A DNA stretch of 64,000 bases from Comamonas sp. BIGb0124 (GTDB lineage: Bacteria; Pseudomonadota; Gammaproteobacteria; Burkholderiales; Burkholderiaceae_C): positions 165,651 through 229,650 of the forward strand of contig NZ_RJVF01000016.1 in assembly GCF_003752175.1 (NCBI RefSeq). Direction: 5' to 3'. The position numbers were made by a program, and so were the translations under genes. Shown here piece by piece: positions 46,084-54,512 of this stretch. The first letter of the stretch is position 1. The number at the start of each line of letters is the position of its first letter. The notes beneath the pieces are model-generated. The model did no database searches, was not told where the DNA came from, and saw nothing but the letters and a program-made list of their open reading frames with translations.

Positions 46084-47058
46084 ATGACTGCCAAGCCGTC
46101 CCCCGAATCCACTGCCTCGATCGACCTGCTCATGGCCGGCCCCCTGCTGCCCGGTCTCATGGCCGACATCGAAAGCCGTTACCGCGTTCACCGCTGGTGG
46201 GAAATCAAGGATCAGGCGGCCTTTCTGGAAACCCAGGGCCCGGCCATCCGCGGCATCGTCACCAGTGGCCGCTTCGGTGCCGACAAGGCCCTCATCGAGA
46301 GCCTGCCTGCGCTGGAAACCATCGTCAGCTTCGGCGTGGGCTACGACCCGATCGACATCGCCACCGCGCAGGCCCGCAACGTGGCCGTCAGCAACACCCC
46401 GGGCGTGCTCGATGACTGCGTCGCCGACACGGCGCTCGCGCTGATGCTGGCGGCCTCGCGCCGCATTGTCGAGGCCGATCGCTTCGTGCGGGCCGGCCGC
46501 TGGCCGAACGAAGGTTTCGGCCTGGGCCGCAAGATCGGCGGCAAACGCTGCGGCGTGGTCGGCCTGGGCAACATCGGCCTGCAGATCGCACGCCGGGCCG
46601 AAGCCTTCGGCATGGACATCGCCTACTACAACCGCCGCCAGCGCAGCGACGTGCCGGCGAACTACGCCTATCACGCCGATGTGCTGAGCCTGGCGCAGGC
46701 CAGCGACTACCTCGTGCTGGCCGTGCCCGGCGGTGCACAGACCCGCCACATGATCGATGCGCCAGTGCTCGAGGCGCTGGGCCCGCAGGGCTTTCTGATC
46801 AACGTCGCCCGCGGCACCGTGGTCGACGAAACGGCATTGGTGAAGGCCTTGCAGGCCAAGACCATTGCCGGTGCCGGCCTCGACGTGTTCGAGTTCGAAC
46901 CCCAGGTTCCGGCCGAACTGATGTCGCTGGACCAGGTGGTGATGCTGCCCCACATCGCCAGCGGCACGTTCGAGACCCGCAAGGCCATGGCCGACCTGGT
47001 CGTGGAGAACCTCGATGCCTGGTTCTCGCGCCGCGAGTTGCTGACGCGCGTGGTCTGA
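46084..47058 (+). CDS. D-2-hydroxyacid dehydrogenase (NAD(P)-dependent)
   Basis: A 324-residue D-isomer-specific 2-hydroxyacid dehydrogenase. NAD fold GLGNIGLQIARRAEAFG, catalytic Arg in INVARGTVVDE, Glu in FEFEPQVPAEL, His in LPHIASGT. VSFGVGYDPIDI and NTPGVLDDCVADTAL are of the GhrB/GyaR group that reduces glyoxylate or hydroxypyruvate. Start alternatives are ATG 46084 and TTG 46078; AGGA lies 6 bases from the TTG, which may really be used. It is next to the Bug/LysR/dehydratase cluster. Confidence 0.92.
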   Translation: MTAKPSPESTASIDLLMAGPLLPGLMADIESRYRVHRWWEIKDQAAFLETQGPAIRGIVTSGRFGADKALIESLPALETIVSFGVGYDPIDIATAQARNVAVSNTPGVLDDCVADTALALMLAASRRIVEADRFVRAGRWPNEGFGLGRKIGGKRCGVVGLGNIGLQIARRAEAFGMDIAYYNRRQRSDVPANYAYHADVLSLAQASDYLVLAVPGGAQTRHMIDAPVLEALGPQGFLINVARGTVVDETALVKALQAKTIAGAGLDVFEFEPQVPAELMSLDQVVMLPHIASGTFETRKAMADLVVENLDAWFSRRELLTRVV

Positions 47059-47089
47059 CGGGACCGCCGGCCGGGCACCGTCCGGCCAA

Positions 47090-47123
47090 CAAAAAACGCC
47101 AGCCGGCGTGAGCCGGCTGGCGT
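47090..47123 (-). terminator. Strong terminator of the HU-family gene (possibly bidirectional)
   Basis: A perfect 12-bp stem (ACGCCAGCCGGC at 47096-47107, GCCGGCTGGCGT at 47112-47123) with a GTGA loop. Six A at 47090-47095 give a U tail on the minus strand. It also separates the convergent dehydrogenase gene. Confidence 0.9.
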
Positions 47124-47161
47124 CTTGCGCAAGGAGCGCGAGGCACGAGGCCTCGCAGCGA

Positions 47162-47839
47162 TCAGGCCGCTGCGTCCTTGAGTTTCTTGAGCACACGCGA
47201 CTTCACGCGCACGCCGGCAGGCTTGGCGTCGAACCAGCGTTCCTGGCCCGTGAACGGATCCTTGCCGAAGCGCTTCTTCTTGGCCGCGACCTTCTGCACG
47301 TCGATCTTGAGCAGGCCGGGCAGCGTGAACGAGCCGGCGCCCTTCTTGTTGATCGAGGCCACGATGGTCTCTTCGAGGGCGGCGAACACGGCCTTGGCGG
47401 CCTTGGGTTCGACCTGTGCCTGGGCGGCCAGGTGGCTCACGAGCGCGGCCTTGGTGAAGCTGCTCTTGATGGGCTTGAGCGCGGCGGGCTTGGCGGCTGC
47501 TGCGGGCTTGGCAGCGGCGGCCTTGGGTGCAGCAGCCTTGGCTGCCTTGACCGGCTTGGCGGCCTTCACGGCGGCGGGTGCTGCAGCGGGTGCTGCGGCG
47601 GCCTTGACGGCCTTGGCAGGCTTGGCCACCTTGGCGGGTGCCGCTGCCTTGGCAGGCGCTGCAGCCTTGGTTGCCTTGGCGGGAGCCGCAGCCTTCACGG
47701 CCTTGGGAGCGGCTGCCGGTGCAACTGCGGGTGCTGCAGCCTTGGCGGTTTTCTTGGCCGGTGCAGCCGTGGTTGCGGGGGCCTTCTTGGCAGCGGCAGC
47801 CTTGGCAGGCGCCGTCACGGTCTTTTTAGCAGTTGCCAT
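47162..47839 (-). CDS. HU/IHF-family DNA-binding protein with histone-H1-like tail
   Basis: A 225-residue nucleoid protein in two parts. Residues 1-122 are almost only Ala, Lys and Pro, with repeats of AAPAK/VKAA type, like eukaryotic H1 tails. Residues 127-221 form an HU/IHF fold: FTKAALVSHLAAQAQV, VFAALEETIVASI, GAGSFTLPGLLKI, then GKDPFTGQERWFDAKPAG, the DNA-clamping arm. The tail should bind DNA without sequence specificity and promote condensation. Similar modular HU proteins are known in Bordetella and other Burkholderiales. A strong terminator follows. The tail is repetitive, so its length may vary between strains. Confidence 0.9.
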   Translation of the reverse strand: MATAKKTVTAPAKAAAAKKAPATTAAPAKKTAKAAAPAVAPAAAPKAVKAAAPAKATKAAAPAKAAAPAKVAKPAKAVKAAAAPAAAPAAVKAAKPVKAAKAAAPKAAAAKPAAAAKPAALKPIKSSFTKAALVSHLAAQAQVEPKAAKAVFAALEETIVASINKKGAGSFTLPGLLKIDVQKVAAKKKRFGKDPFTGQERWFDAKPAGVRVKSRVLKKLKDAAA

Positions 47840-48124
47840 GGATCGTTCCAAACTTTGAATGTATCGTTGTGTGTAGCGTGCCGGGCCAGCCGAGCCTGCA
47901 TGCAGGGGCTGGCGACGGTTGCACGAAGCTGCATTCTAGGCGCTGAGCAGCGCCGCGTGAAGCGCAAGGCGCGTTCAGGATGTGCTCCGTAAATTGAGTC
48001 GCACCTCGTTGGATTGCCGTGCAAGTTCCTGCCAGCATTGAAAAATGAACCCTGGCTACCGGTCGATCGATGCACGGACACTGGAAAACAAGGGGTTTTT
48101 GTATCGACAGACCCTCGGGCCGCC

Positions 48125-49453
48125 TCAGCCGTCGCGCAGTGCGAGCGCCAGGGCGTGCAGGCCGGGCAGGGTCAGGGGGTCGGTGTAGCGGCTGGCTGCC
48201 AACGGGTGGGCGGCGTAGCGGGCCACCACCATTTCGGCTGCGGGATCGATGTAGAGGTTCTGCCCGAAGATGCCGCGTCCCATGAAGGCACCGTGCGCAT
48301 TGTGCGTCAGCCACCACTGGTTGTGATACGAACCGCCTTCGATCAGCGTGTAGGCGGGACTGTTGGCGAACAGCAGGCGATCGCCGCCGCGCCGGACCTC
48401 GGCCACCACCTCCGGTGCCAGGACCTGCCTGCCGCCGAAATGCCCGTCGCAGCGCATGGCCTCGCCGAAGCGGGCGAGATCACGCAGGCTGGTGCACAGG
48501 CCGCCGCCGCCGGCTTCGGCGCCGTGGTCGTCGAGCATCACGTAGGCATCGTGTTCGGCACCCAGCGGCTGCCACAGTTTCTGGCTGACGAGATCGGCCA
48601 TGCGGATGCCGGTCGCGCGGGCCGCCACCCAGGCCAGCACCTCGCTGTTGACCGTCTTGTACTCGAACGCGGCCCCATGCTCGCCCTGCTTGCGGAAGGT
48701 GCGCAGCGAGGCATAGAAACCCATCGGGCCTGCATAGCCGGGCGGACGCGGGCGCATGCGTCCGGCCAGCGCGTGGCGCCAGACCTCGGCTTCGGCATTG
48801 TTGTAGTCCTCCGAATAGGCGACGCCCACCGTCATGTCCAGCAGGTGCTGCAGCGTGGCGTCCTCCCAGGCGCTGCCCGCGAGTTCGGGAACGTAATGGC
48901 CGGCCGTGGCCGTCAGCGACAGCACGCCTTCGTGAGCCAGCTGCGCGACCACCATGCCGAACACGGACTTGGTGATCGACATGGCCAGGTGCTGCCGTTC
49001 GGGCCGCAGCTCGCCCGCATACTGTTCGTGCACGACGTGTCCGCGGTGCAGCACCAGCAGCCCGTCGGTATAGGCCTGCCGCACCATCTGCGCACAGTCT
49101 GCCGGCCGGCCGAACAGATCCGTGTAGCGCACCTGGGCCAGATCCAACCGGGGCAGCACACCGGTTGCGCGAGGGCCGGACGACGCCGTCTGCGGCTGCG
49201 CGGGCAGGGCGCTGGGCGTGCCGCCGCCGCGCCACACGCCTGCCGTGGGCATCAGTTCCCGCACGTGCGAGAACGTCCACCGGTTCCAGGGCGCCGCCAG
49301 CATGCGGTCCTGTTCGAAGCGGACCATCGCGTCGGGCCGGGGCGGAAAACCCTGCATCATGCCCAGCGCCTGCGGCGTGCTGGCCTCGGGTTCGCCCAGC
49401 CCGGCCAGCGCCTGCTCGACCTCGTCCCTCAATGCCTGCAGCGTCGTTTGCAT
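48125..49453 (-). CDS. Serine hydrolase of the beta-lactamase/NylB class (SxxK)
   Basis: A 442-residue protein of the penicillin-binding-protein-like fold. Active site SITK (Ser159-Lys162), then AYSEDYNN as the Tyr-containing second motif, and later GGGGLCTSLRDLARFG. No signal peptide is seen, so it is probably cytoplasmic. The group includes carboxylesterases and 6-aminohexanoate-dimer hydrolase (NylB). Which bond it cuts is unknown; amide or ester of a small acyl compound is likely. It lies 17 bases downstream of a 3-hydroxyacyl-CoA dehydrogenase gene and in line with a TRAP transporter. Confidence 0.83.
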   Translation of the reverse strand: MQTTLQALRDEVEQALAGLGEPEASTPQALGMMQGFPPRPDAMVRFEQDRMLAAPWNRWTFSHVRELMPTAGVWRGGGTPSALPAQPQTASSGPRATGVLPRLDLAQVRYTDLFGRPADCAQMVRQAYTDGLLVLHRGHVVHEQYAGELRPERQHLAMSITKSVFGMVVAQLAHEGVLSLTATAGHYVPELAGSAWEDATLQHLLDMTVGVAYSEDYNNAEAEVWRHALAGRMRPRPPGYAGPMGFYASLRTFRKQGEHGAAFEYKTVNSEVLAWVAARATGIRMADLVSQKLWQPLGAEHDAYVMLDDHGAEAGGGGLCTSLRDLARFGEAMRCDGHFGGRQVLAPEVVAEVRRGGDRLLFANSPAYTLIEGGSYHNQWWLTHNAHGAFMGRGIFGQNLYIDPAAEMVVARYAAHPLAASRYTDPLTLPGLHALALALRDG

Positions 49454-49470
49454 GGTGTGCCGGTCCGTGC

Positions 49471-50331
49471 TCAGTAGCTGTACACGCCGTGCCGGGTCTT
49501 GCGGCCCAGGCGGCCCGCCGCCACATACTCCCGCAGCAGCGGGCAGGGACGGTACTTGCTGTCGCCGAACTCCTCCAGGTACACCTCCATCACCGACAGG
49601 CAGACGTCCAGACCGATCAGATCGGCCAGGGCCAGCGGCCCGATCGGCTGGTTGGTGCCCAGCTTCATGCCTTCGTCGATGTCCTCGGCCGTGGCCACGC
49701 CTTCGGCCAGGACAAAGAAGGCCTCGTTGATCATCGGCACCAGAATGCGGTTGACCACGAAACCCGGTGCGTTGCGTACGCTGATGGGCGTCTTGCCCAC
49801 CCGTTCGGCCAGCGATCGGACGGCGTCGTGCGTGGCGTCGCTGGTCTGCAGGCCGCGAATCACCTCGACCAGGGCCATCATCGGCACCGGATTGAAGAAG
49901 TGCATGCCGATGAACCGATCGGCTCGGCCGGTGGCCGCCGCCAGCCGGGTGATCGAGATCGACGAGGTGTTCGAAGCCAGGATGACATCGGGCCCCACCC
50001 GCTCGTCGACCTGCTGCAGGATCTTGAGCTTGAGCGCCAGGTTTTCCGTGGCGGCCTCGATCACCAGTTGCGCGGTGTCCAGCAGGGCGTAGTCGATGCC
50101 CGTGCGAATGCGGGCCAGGGCCGCGGTCTTGTCGGCTTCGGTGAGCTTGTCCTTCTTGATCAGCCGGTCGAAGCTGCCGGCGATCGAGGCCAGGCCCTTG
50201 GCCGTGGCCTGTTCGGAGATGTCCACCATCACGACATCCAGGCCGGCGGCGGCACAGGCCTGTGCGATGCCGTTGCCCATGGTGCCGGCGCCGATGATGC
50301 CGACGGTCTGGATGGATGCGGTCGAGGTCAT
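49471..50331 (-). CDS. 3-hydroxybutyryl-CoA dehydrogenase-like enzyme
   Basis: A 286-residue NAD-dependent 3-hydroxyacyl-CoA dehydrogenase. Rossmann motif GIIGAGTMGNGIAQA near residue 11, SNTSSISIT, and the catalytic HFFNPVPMM with its His, followed by GFVVNRILVPMINEA. The C-terminal all-alpha domain has LGTNQPIGPLALADLIGLD. Probable step: oxidation of a 3-hydroxyacyl-CoA in short-chain acid catabolism or butanoate metabolism. Upstream of the serine hydrolase gene, with 17 bases between. Family certain, substrate not. Confidence 0.93.
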   Translation of the reverse strand: MTSTASIQTVGIIGAGTMGNGIAQACAAAGLDVVMVDISEQATAKGLASIAGSFDRLIKKDKLTEADKTAALARIRTGIDYALLDTAQLVIEAATENLALKLKILQQVDERVGPDVILASNTSSISITRLAAATGRADRFIGMHFFNPVPMMALVEVIRGLQTSDATHDAVRSLAERVGKTPISVRNAPGFVVNRILVPMINEAFFVLAEGVATAEDIDEGMKLGTNQPIGPLALADLIGLDVCLSVMEVYLEEFGDSKYRPCPLLREYVAAGRLGRKTRHGVYSY

Positions 50332-50560
50332 GAAACGAGTCCTTTCGAATGGGCTGGTGCAGTCGGCGGCCGCCGGCTGGCTCTGCTGCATTATGGGATG
50401 TGCGGCGTGATGCCGTGTGTGTCCGGCCTGCCGGATCCTGGCGTCGCGAAGTCGGCCGACCCCCGTCCAGTGCCGGCACCATGCGGGTGCGGTCTTGCAC
50501 GAGGGTCGGCTTTTTCCCCGGTCGGCGATGCCGGGAGACTCGCCTGCGGCTTGCGCCGGC

Positions 50561-52300
50561 CTAGCGGAACAGCTTGCCCGGGTCTTCTTCGTCTGCGGCG
50601 CTGCCGCCCTGAGTCGGGTCGGAGGACGGTTCGCCGCCATAGATGTCGGCGCCGTAGCCGCCTGCGCCATCGCTGCCGCTCGCACCGTAGTCCGGAGCGA
50701 CGTTGATATCGATGACACCCGCTGGCGCATTGGCCGTATCGCCCTTGTAATGCATGACCAGGCCGGGGAAGGCCATCACGGCCGCCACCATGGCCAGTTG
50801 GATGACGATGAACGGCACCGAGCCCCAGTAGATCTGCGAGGTCTTGACTGCCGCAGTGAGTTTGCCGGTGACCTTGTCGATGTAGTCCTTCTTGGGGGCC
50901 ACCGAACGCAGGTAGAACAGGGCGAAGCCGAAGGGCGGGTGCATGAACGAGGTCTGCATGTTGACCGCCAGCAGAACGCCGAACCAGATCAGATCGATGC
51001 CCATCTTGTCGGCCACGGGGCCGAGCAGCGGAACGATGATGAAGGCCAGTTCGAAGAAGTCCAGGAAAAAGGCCAGCACGAAGGTCAGGATGCTGACCAC
51101 GATCAGGAATCCCAACTGGCCACCTGGCAGGTCGATCAGCAGATGCTCGACCCACAGGTCGCCGTTGACGCCGCGGAACGTCAGCGCAAACACCGTCGAG
51201 CCCACCAGGATGAACACCACAAAACACGAGAGCTTGGTGGTCGTGTCCATGGCCTGCTTGAGCAGCGACAGCGTCAGGCGACGTCGCATGAGCGCCATCA
51301 CGATCGCGCCGACCGCACCCATTGCCCCGCCCTCCGTGGGCGTGGCCACGCCGATGAAGATCGTGCCCAGCACCAGGAAGATCAACGCCAGCGGGGGAAT
51401 CATCACAAACGTGACCCGCTCGGCCAGTTGCGAGAGCAGTCCCAGCTTGAAGATCCGGTTGACGATGGCGATGACAAACGCCGTCAGGCCCCAGATCAGC
51501 ATGGTCAGAACGATGCGCTCGTCCACGGGCGCCGTCTCGGGCTCGATCCAGTCGCCGACGAGGTAGGCGCTGACGGCCGCCAACACCATCAGCACCAGCA
51601 GCGAGCGGCCGCCGCGCGTGCCGTTGGGTTCATGGAAGGCACGGGCCTCCGGCGGCAGGGCGGGTGCGCTGTTGGGCTTGATCAGCGTCATCACGATCAC
51701 GTAGACGATGTAGGCGCCGGCCAGGATGAAGCCCGGCAGGATGGCACCGCGGTACATGTCGCCGATCGATCGGCCGAGCTGATCGGCCAGGATGATGAGC
51801 ACCAGCGAGGGCGGGATGATCTGCGACAGCGTGCCGGACGCCGCGATGATGCCCGACGCAAGACGGCGGTCGTAGCCGTAGCGCAGCATGATGGGCAGCG
51901 AGATCAGCCCCATCGAGATGACCGAAGCCGAGACCACGCCGGTCGTGGCCGCCAGCATGGCGCCCACCAGCACGACGGCGATGGCCAGGCCGCCCTTGAT
52001 CGAACCGAAGAGTTGTCCGATGGTCTCGAGCAGATCCTCGGCCATGCCCGATCGCTCGAGGACCAGGCCCATCAGCGTGAAGAAGGGAATGGCCAGCAGC
52101 GTGTCGTTGGCGATGATGCCGAAGACCCGCTGCGGCAGGGCCTGGAAGAGTGCGGGCGACAGCAGTCCCAGTTCGATGCCCACCAGGGCATACAGGATGC
52201 CGTTGGCGGCCAGCGCAAAGGCGACCGGGAAACCCAGCAGCAGGAACGCCACCAGGGTGGCGAACATGATCGGGGCGAGATTGGAGGCAAGGAATTCCAT
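50561..52300 (-). CDS. TRAP transporter large permease (DctM), extended form
   Basis: A 579-residue membrane protein with about a dozen spans. TRAP DctM landmarks include FPVAFALAANGI, FTLMGLVLERSGMAEDLLE, ATTGVVSASVISMGLISLP and PFGFALFYLRSVAPK. Common DctM proteins are about 430 residues; this one has an extra cytoplasmic loop (about residues 214-236, PNSAPALPPEARAF) and a Gly/Asp-rich C-terminal tail of about 45 residues. The ATG at 52300 has AGGAGG 10 bases upstream; a TTG three codons earlier overlaps the dctQ stop. Operon dctP-dctQ-dctM on this strand. Confidence 0.92.
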   Translation of the reverse strand: MEFLASNLAPIMFATLVAFLLLGFPVAFALAANGILYALVGIELGLLSPALFQALPQRVFGIIANDTLLAIPFFTLMGLVLERSGMAEDLLETIGQLFGSIKGGLAIAVVLVGAMLAATTGVVSASVISMGLISLPIMLRYGYDRRLASGIIAASGTLSQIIPPSLVLIILADQLGRSIGDMYRGAILPGFILAGAYIVYVIVMTLIKPNSAPALPPEARAFHEPNGTRGGRSLLVLMVLAAVSAYLVGDWIEPETAPVDERIVLTMLIWGLTAFVIAIVNRIFKLGLLSQLAERVTFVMIPPLALIFLVLGTIFIGVATPTEGGAMGAVGAIVMALMRRRLTLSLLKQAMDTTTKLSCFVVFILVGSTVFALTFRGVNGDLWVEHLLIDLPGGQLGFLIVVSILTFVLAFFLDFFELAFIIVPLLGPVADKMGIDLIWFGVLLAVNMQTSFMHPPFGFALFYLRSVAPKKDYIDKVTGKLTAAVKTSQIYWGSVPFIVIQLAMVAAVMAFPGLVMHYKGDTANAPAGVIDINVAPDYGASGSDGAGGYGADIYGGEPSSDPTQGGSAADEEDPGKLFR

Positions 52301-52305
52301 GGTCT

Positions 52306-52938
52306 TCAACCCTCCTGACCGCGCACGGCCTTGTGGGTGTGCAGTTGGGCTTCGCGGGCCTGCGCTTCGCGCGCGATTTCCTGCGCCAGCAGTTCCTCGC
52401 TGGTCGGGCCGTCATCCTTCGAGGTCGGGTCGGGGCACTGGCCCAGCAGGAAACCGACGCACTTGATGAGGTGAGAGACACCCGCCAGCACCAGCAGCGC
52501 AAAGCCCACCGGGATCAGCAGCTTGACCGGCCAGCGCACCAGGCCGCCGGTATTGGACGACTGTTCGTTGTTGACCCAGGCGTCCATGAAGACGGGCCAG
52601 GACAGCCACATGATGAGCAGGCAGGCGGGCATCAGGAAAAACAGGACACCGAAGATCTCGATGAGCGTCTGAGTGCGGCGCGAGAGCCTGGACGAGAGGA
52701 TGTCCACGCGGACGTGCTCGTTGCGCAGCAGCGTATAGCCGGCCGCCAGCAGGAAGATCGCGCCGAACAGGTACCACTGCAGTTCGAGCCAGGCATTGGA
52801 ACTGCTGTGGAACACTTTGCGAACCACCGCGTTGCCGGCACTGATAAGCACCACGATCAGCGTGAGCCAGGTCACGAGGCTGCCGATGCACGTGTTGATG
52901 GCATCGATCAGCCGGGATAGGGCAAGGAGGGCTTTCAT
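52306..52938 (-). CDS. TRAP transporter small permease (DctQ)
   Basis: A 210-residue protein with four spans, longer than typical DctQ (about 170) because of a hydrophilic C-terminal tail (DPTSKDDGPTSEELLAQE). DctQ signatures visible: WLTLIVVLISAGNAVVRKVF, SSNAWLELQWYLFGAIFLLAAGY (in parts), and LLRNEHVRVDI. It pairs with the large permease, whose gene it is adjacent to (stop six bases before the DctM ATG). Start at 52938 has a weak ribosome-binding site. Confidence 0.9.
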   Translation of the reverse strand: MKALLALSRLIDAINTCIGSLVTWLTLIVVLISAGNAVVRKVFHSSSNAWLELQWYLFGAIFLLAAGYTLLRNEHVRVDILSSRLSRRTQTLIEIFGVLFFLMPACLLIMWLSWPVFMDAWVNNEQSSNTGGLVRWPVKLLIPVGFALLVLAGVSHLIKCVGFLLGQCPDPTSKDDGPTSEELLAQEIAREAQAREAQLHTHKAVRGQEG

Positions 52939-53081
52939 GATCAATTGAGGCAGGGGCGCTTGCGAGGGCGCCGTTCAGGAATGGAAGGAGACTGTGCGAC
53001 GGCCGCCCACGTGCAGGCGCCCCACGCATCGACGGGGGATGGCGTGGGGCGACGGCGGTGTGTGGGCGAAGGCTGCTGCAG

Positions 53082-54176
53082 TCAGCGTTTGATCGTGGTG
53101 CCCATGTAGCTGTCGTAGCTGCCTTCGGCGACGCGGAACCAGGGCAGTTCGTTGTCGCGGAAGGCGACCATGCTGTCGTAGATCTTCTTGAACTCGGGGC
53201 TGGCCGCGCTCATTTCGGCATAGAGCTTGTTGGCTTCGGCGTAGCAGGCGTCGAGAACCGGCTTTGGGAATGCCTTGAGTTGCGCGCCTTGCGAAATCAG
53301 ACGGCGCAACGCTGCCGGGTTTTCGGCATCGTACTTGGCGATCATGTCGTTGGTTGCCGCAGCCGAGGCCTGCGAAAGCGCAGCCTGGTAATGCTTGGGC
53401 AGCTTGTTGTAGGCGTCTGCGTTGATGTAGGCCGAGACTTGCAGCGTGCCTTCCCACCAGCCGGGGAAGTAGTAATTGCGGGCCACCTTGTTGAAGCCCA
53501 GTTTCTCGTCGTCGTACGGACCGATCCATTCGGCCGCATCGATCGTGCCTTTTTCAAGGGCGGGGTAGATATCGCCGCCGGCGATCTGTTGCGGCACCAC
53601 GCCCAGGCGCGAGAGCACGGCCCCCGCAAAGGCGCTGACCCGGAACTTCAGGCCCTTGAGGTCTTCGACGGTCTTGATCTCGTTGCGGAACCAGCCGCCC
53701 ATCTGCGTGCCGGTGTAGCCGCAGGGGAAGTTGACGATGTTGTATTTCTTGAAGAGCTCGCGCGTGAGCTTGAGACCGTCGCCATGGCGCATCCAGGCAT
53801 TCATCTGCCGGGTGTTCAGGCCGAAGGGCACGGCGGCATCGAAGCTCAGGGCGGGGTCCTTGCCGTAATAGTAGTAGGACGCCGAGTGGCCGCATTCCAC
53901 GGTGCCGTTCTGCACGGCGTCGAGCACTTGCAGCGCCGGCACGATTTCGCCGGCAGGGAAGACACGGATGTTGAATTTGCCGCCCGTGGCTTCGTTCAGG
54001 TACTTGCCGAAGTTCTCGCCGCCGGAGTAGATCGCATCGGCGCTGCGCGGAAAACTCGATGCCAGGCGCCAATTGATGGTGGGGGACTCTTGGGCGATGG
54101 CGGGAGCGGCGAGTACCGCGCCGCCGGCGGCGACGGCGCCGACCGAGCTTTTCTGGAGGAAGGAACGACGATGCAC
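53082..54176 (-). CDS. TRAP transporter substrate-binding protein (DctP), TakP-like
   Basis: A 364-residue periplasmic receptor. GTG start with GGAGA 6 bases upstream. Tat-type signal MHRRSFLQKSSVGAV, cleavage near AIAQE. The mature protein resembles the TakP group: FPRSADAIYSGGENFGKYL, RVFPAGEIVPALQVLDAVQ, AEWIGPYDDEKLGFNK. TakP of Rhodobacter binds 2-oxo acids (established for that protein). The ligand here is therefore likely an oxo or hydroxy acid. The gene is 143 bases upstream of dctQ. It is divergent from an M20 amidohydrolase gene. Confidence 0.92.
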   Translation of the reverse strand: MHRRSFLQKSSVGAVAAGGAVLAAPAIAQESPTINWRLASSFPRSADAIYSGGENFGKYLNEATGGKFNIRVFPAGEIVPALQVLDAVQNGTVECGHSASYYYYGKDPALSFDAAVPFGLNTRQMNAWMRHGDGLKLTRELFKKYNIVNFPCGYTGTQMGGWFRNEIKTVEDLKGLKFRVSAFAGAVLSRLGVVPQQIAGGDIYPALEKGTIDAAEWIGPYDDEKLGFNKVARNYYFPGWWEGTLQVSAYINADAYNKLPKHYQAALSQASAAATNDMIAKYDAENPAALRRLISQGAQLKAFPKPVLDACYAEANKLYAEMSAASPEFKKIYDSMVAFRDNELPWFRVAEGSYDSYMGTTIKR

Positions 54177-54512
54177 AGTGTGTCTCCGTGATGGGCCTGT
54201 CGGCCACGTGTTGAAGGCTGCCTGCGGATGGCCGGCCGCCCGATACCGGAGCGGCCGGTTGGCCGCCTCCGTGTTTCCTCTTGGGCCAGTGGGCTGCGAG
54301 TGCCCACGGCGTGTCGATTCGTAACCTGTTGTACCTGCACGAATCGTATGCCGACCCGCCCTCTTTGCGTGCTCGGTGCTTACCCTTGCGCGGCCTCACA
54401 TCCGACAGGGCGACTTGCCTGTCTGGGATAAGAGTGCACGGCCTATGATGCGGGCTGTGGCCCGATGCCACATCCGGCCCGTGCCGCCTGACGAACCGAT
54501 TCCTGTCCTGCC
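54177..54512. other. 336-bp divergent gap between dctP and the M20 gene
   Basis: No gene. It holds an 8-bp inverted repeat at 54315-54346 and probably divergent promoters. TATGAT at 54444-54449 is a possible -10 for the M20 gene, but no -35 stands at the right distance. Confidence 0.5.
54315..54346. promoter_or_regulatory. Inverted repeat in the dctP/M20 gap
   Basis: CGATTCGT (54315-54322) and ACGAATCG (54339-54346) form a perfect 8-bp dyad with 16 bases between. It could be the operator for a regulator that controls both divergent genes. No regulator gene lies adjacent. Confidence 0.4.
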
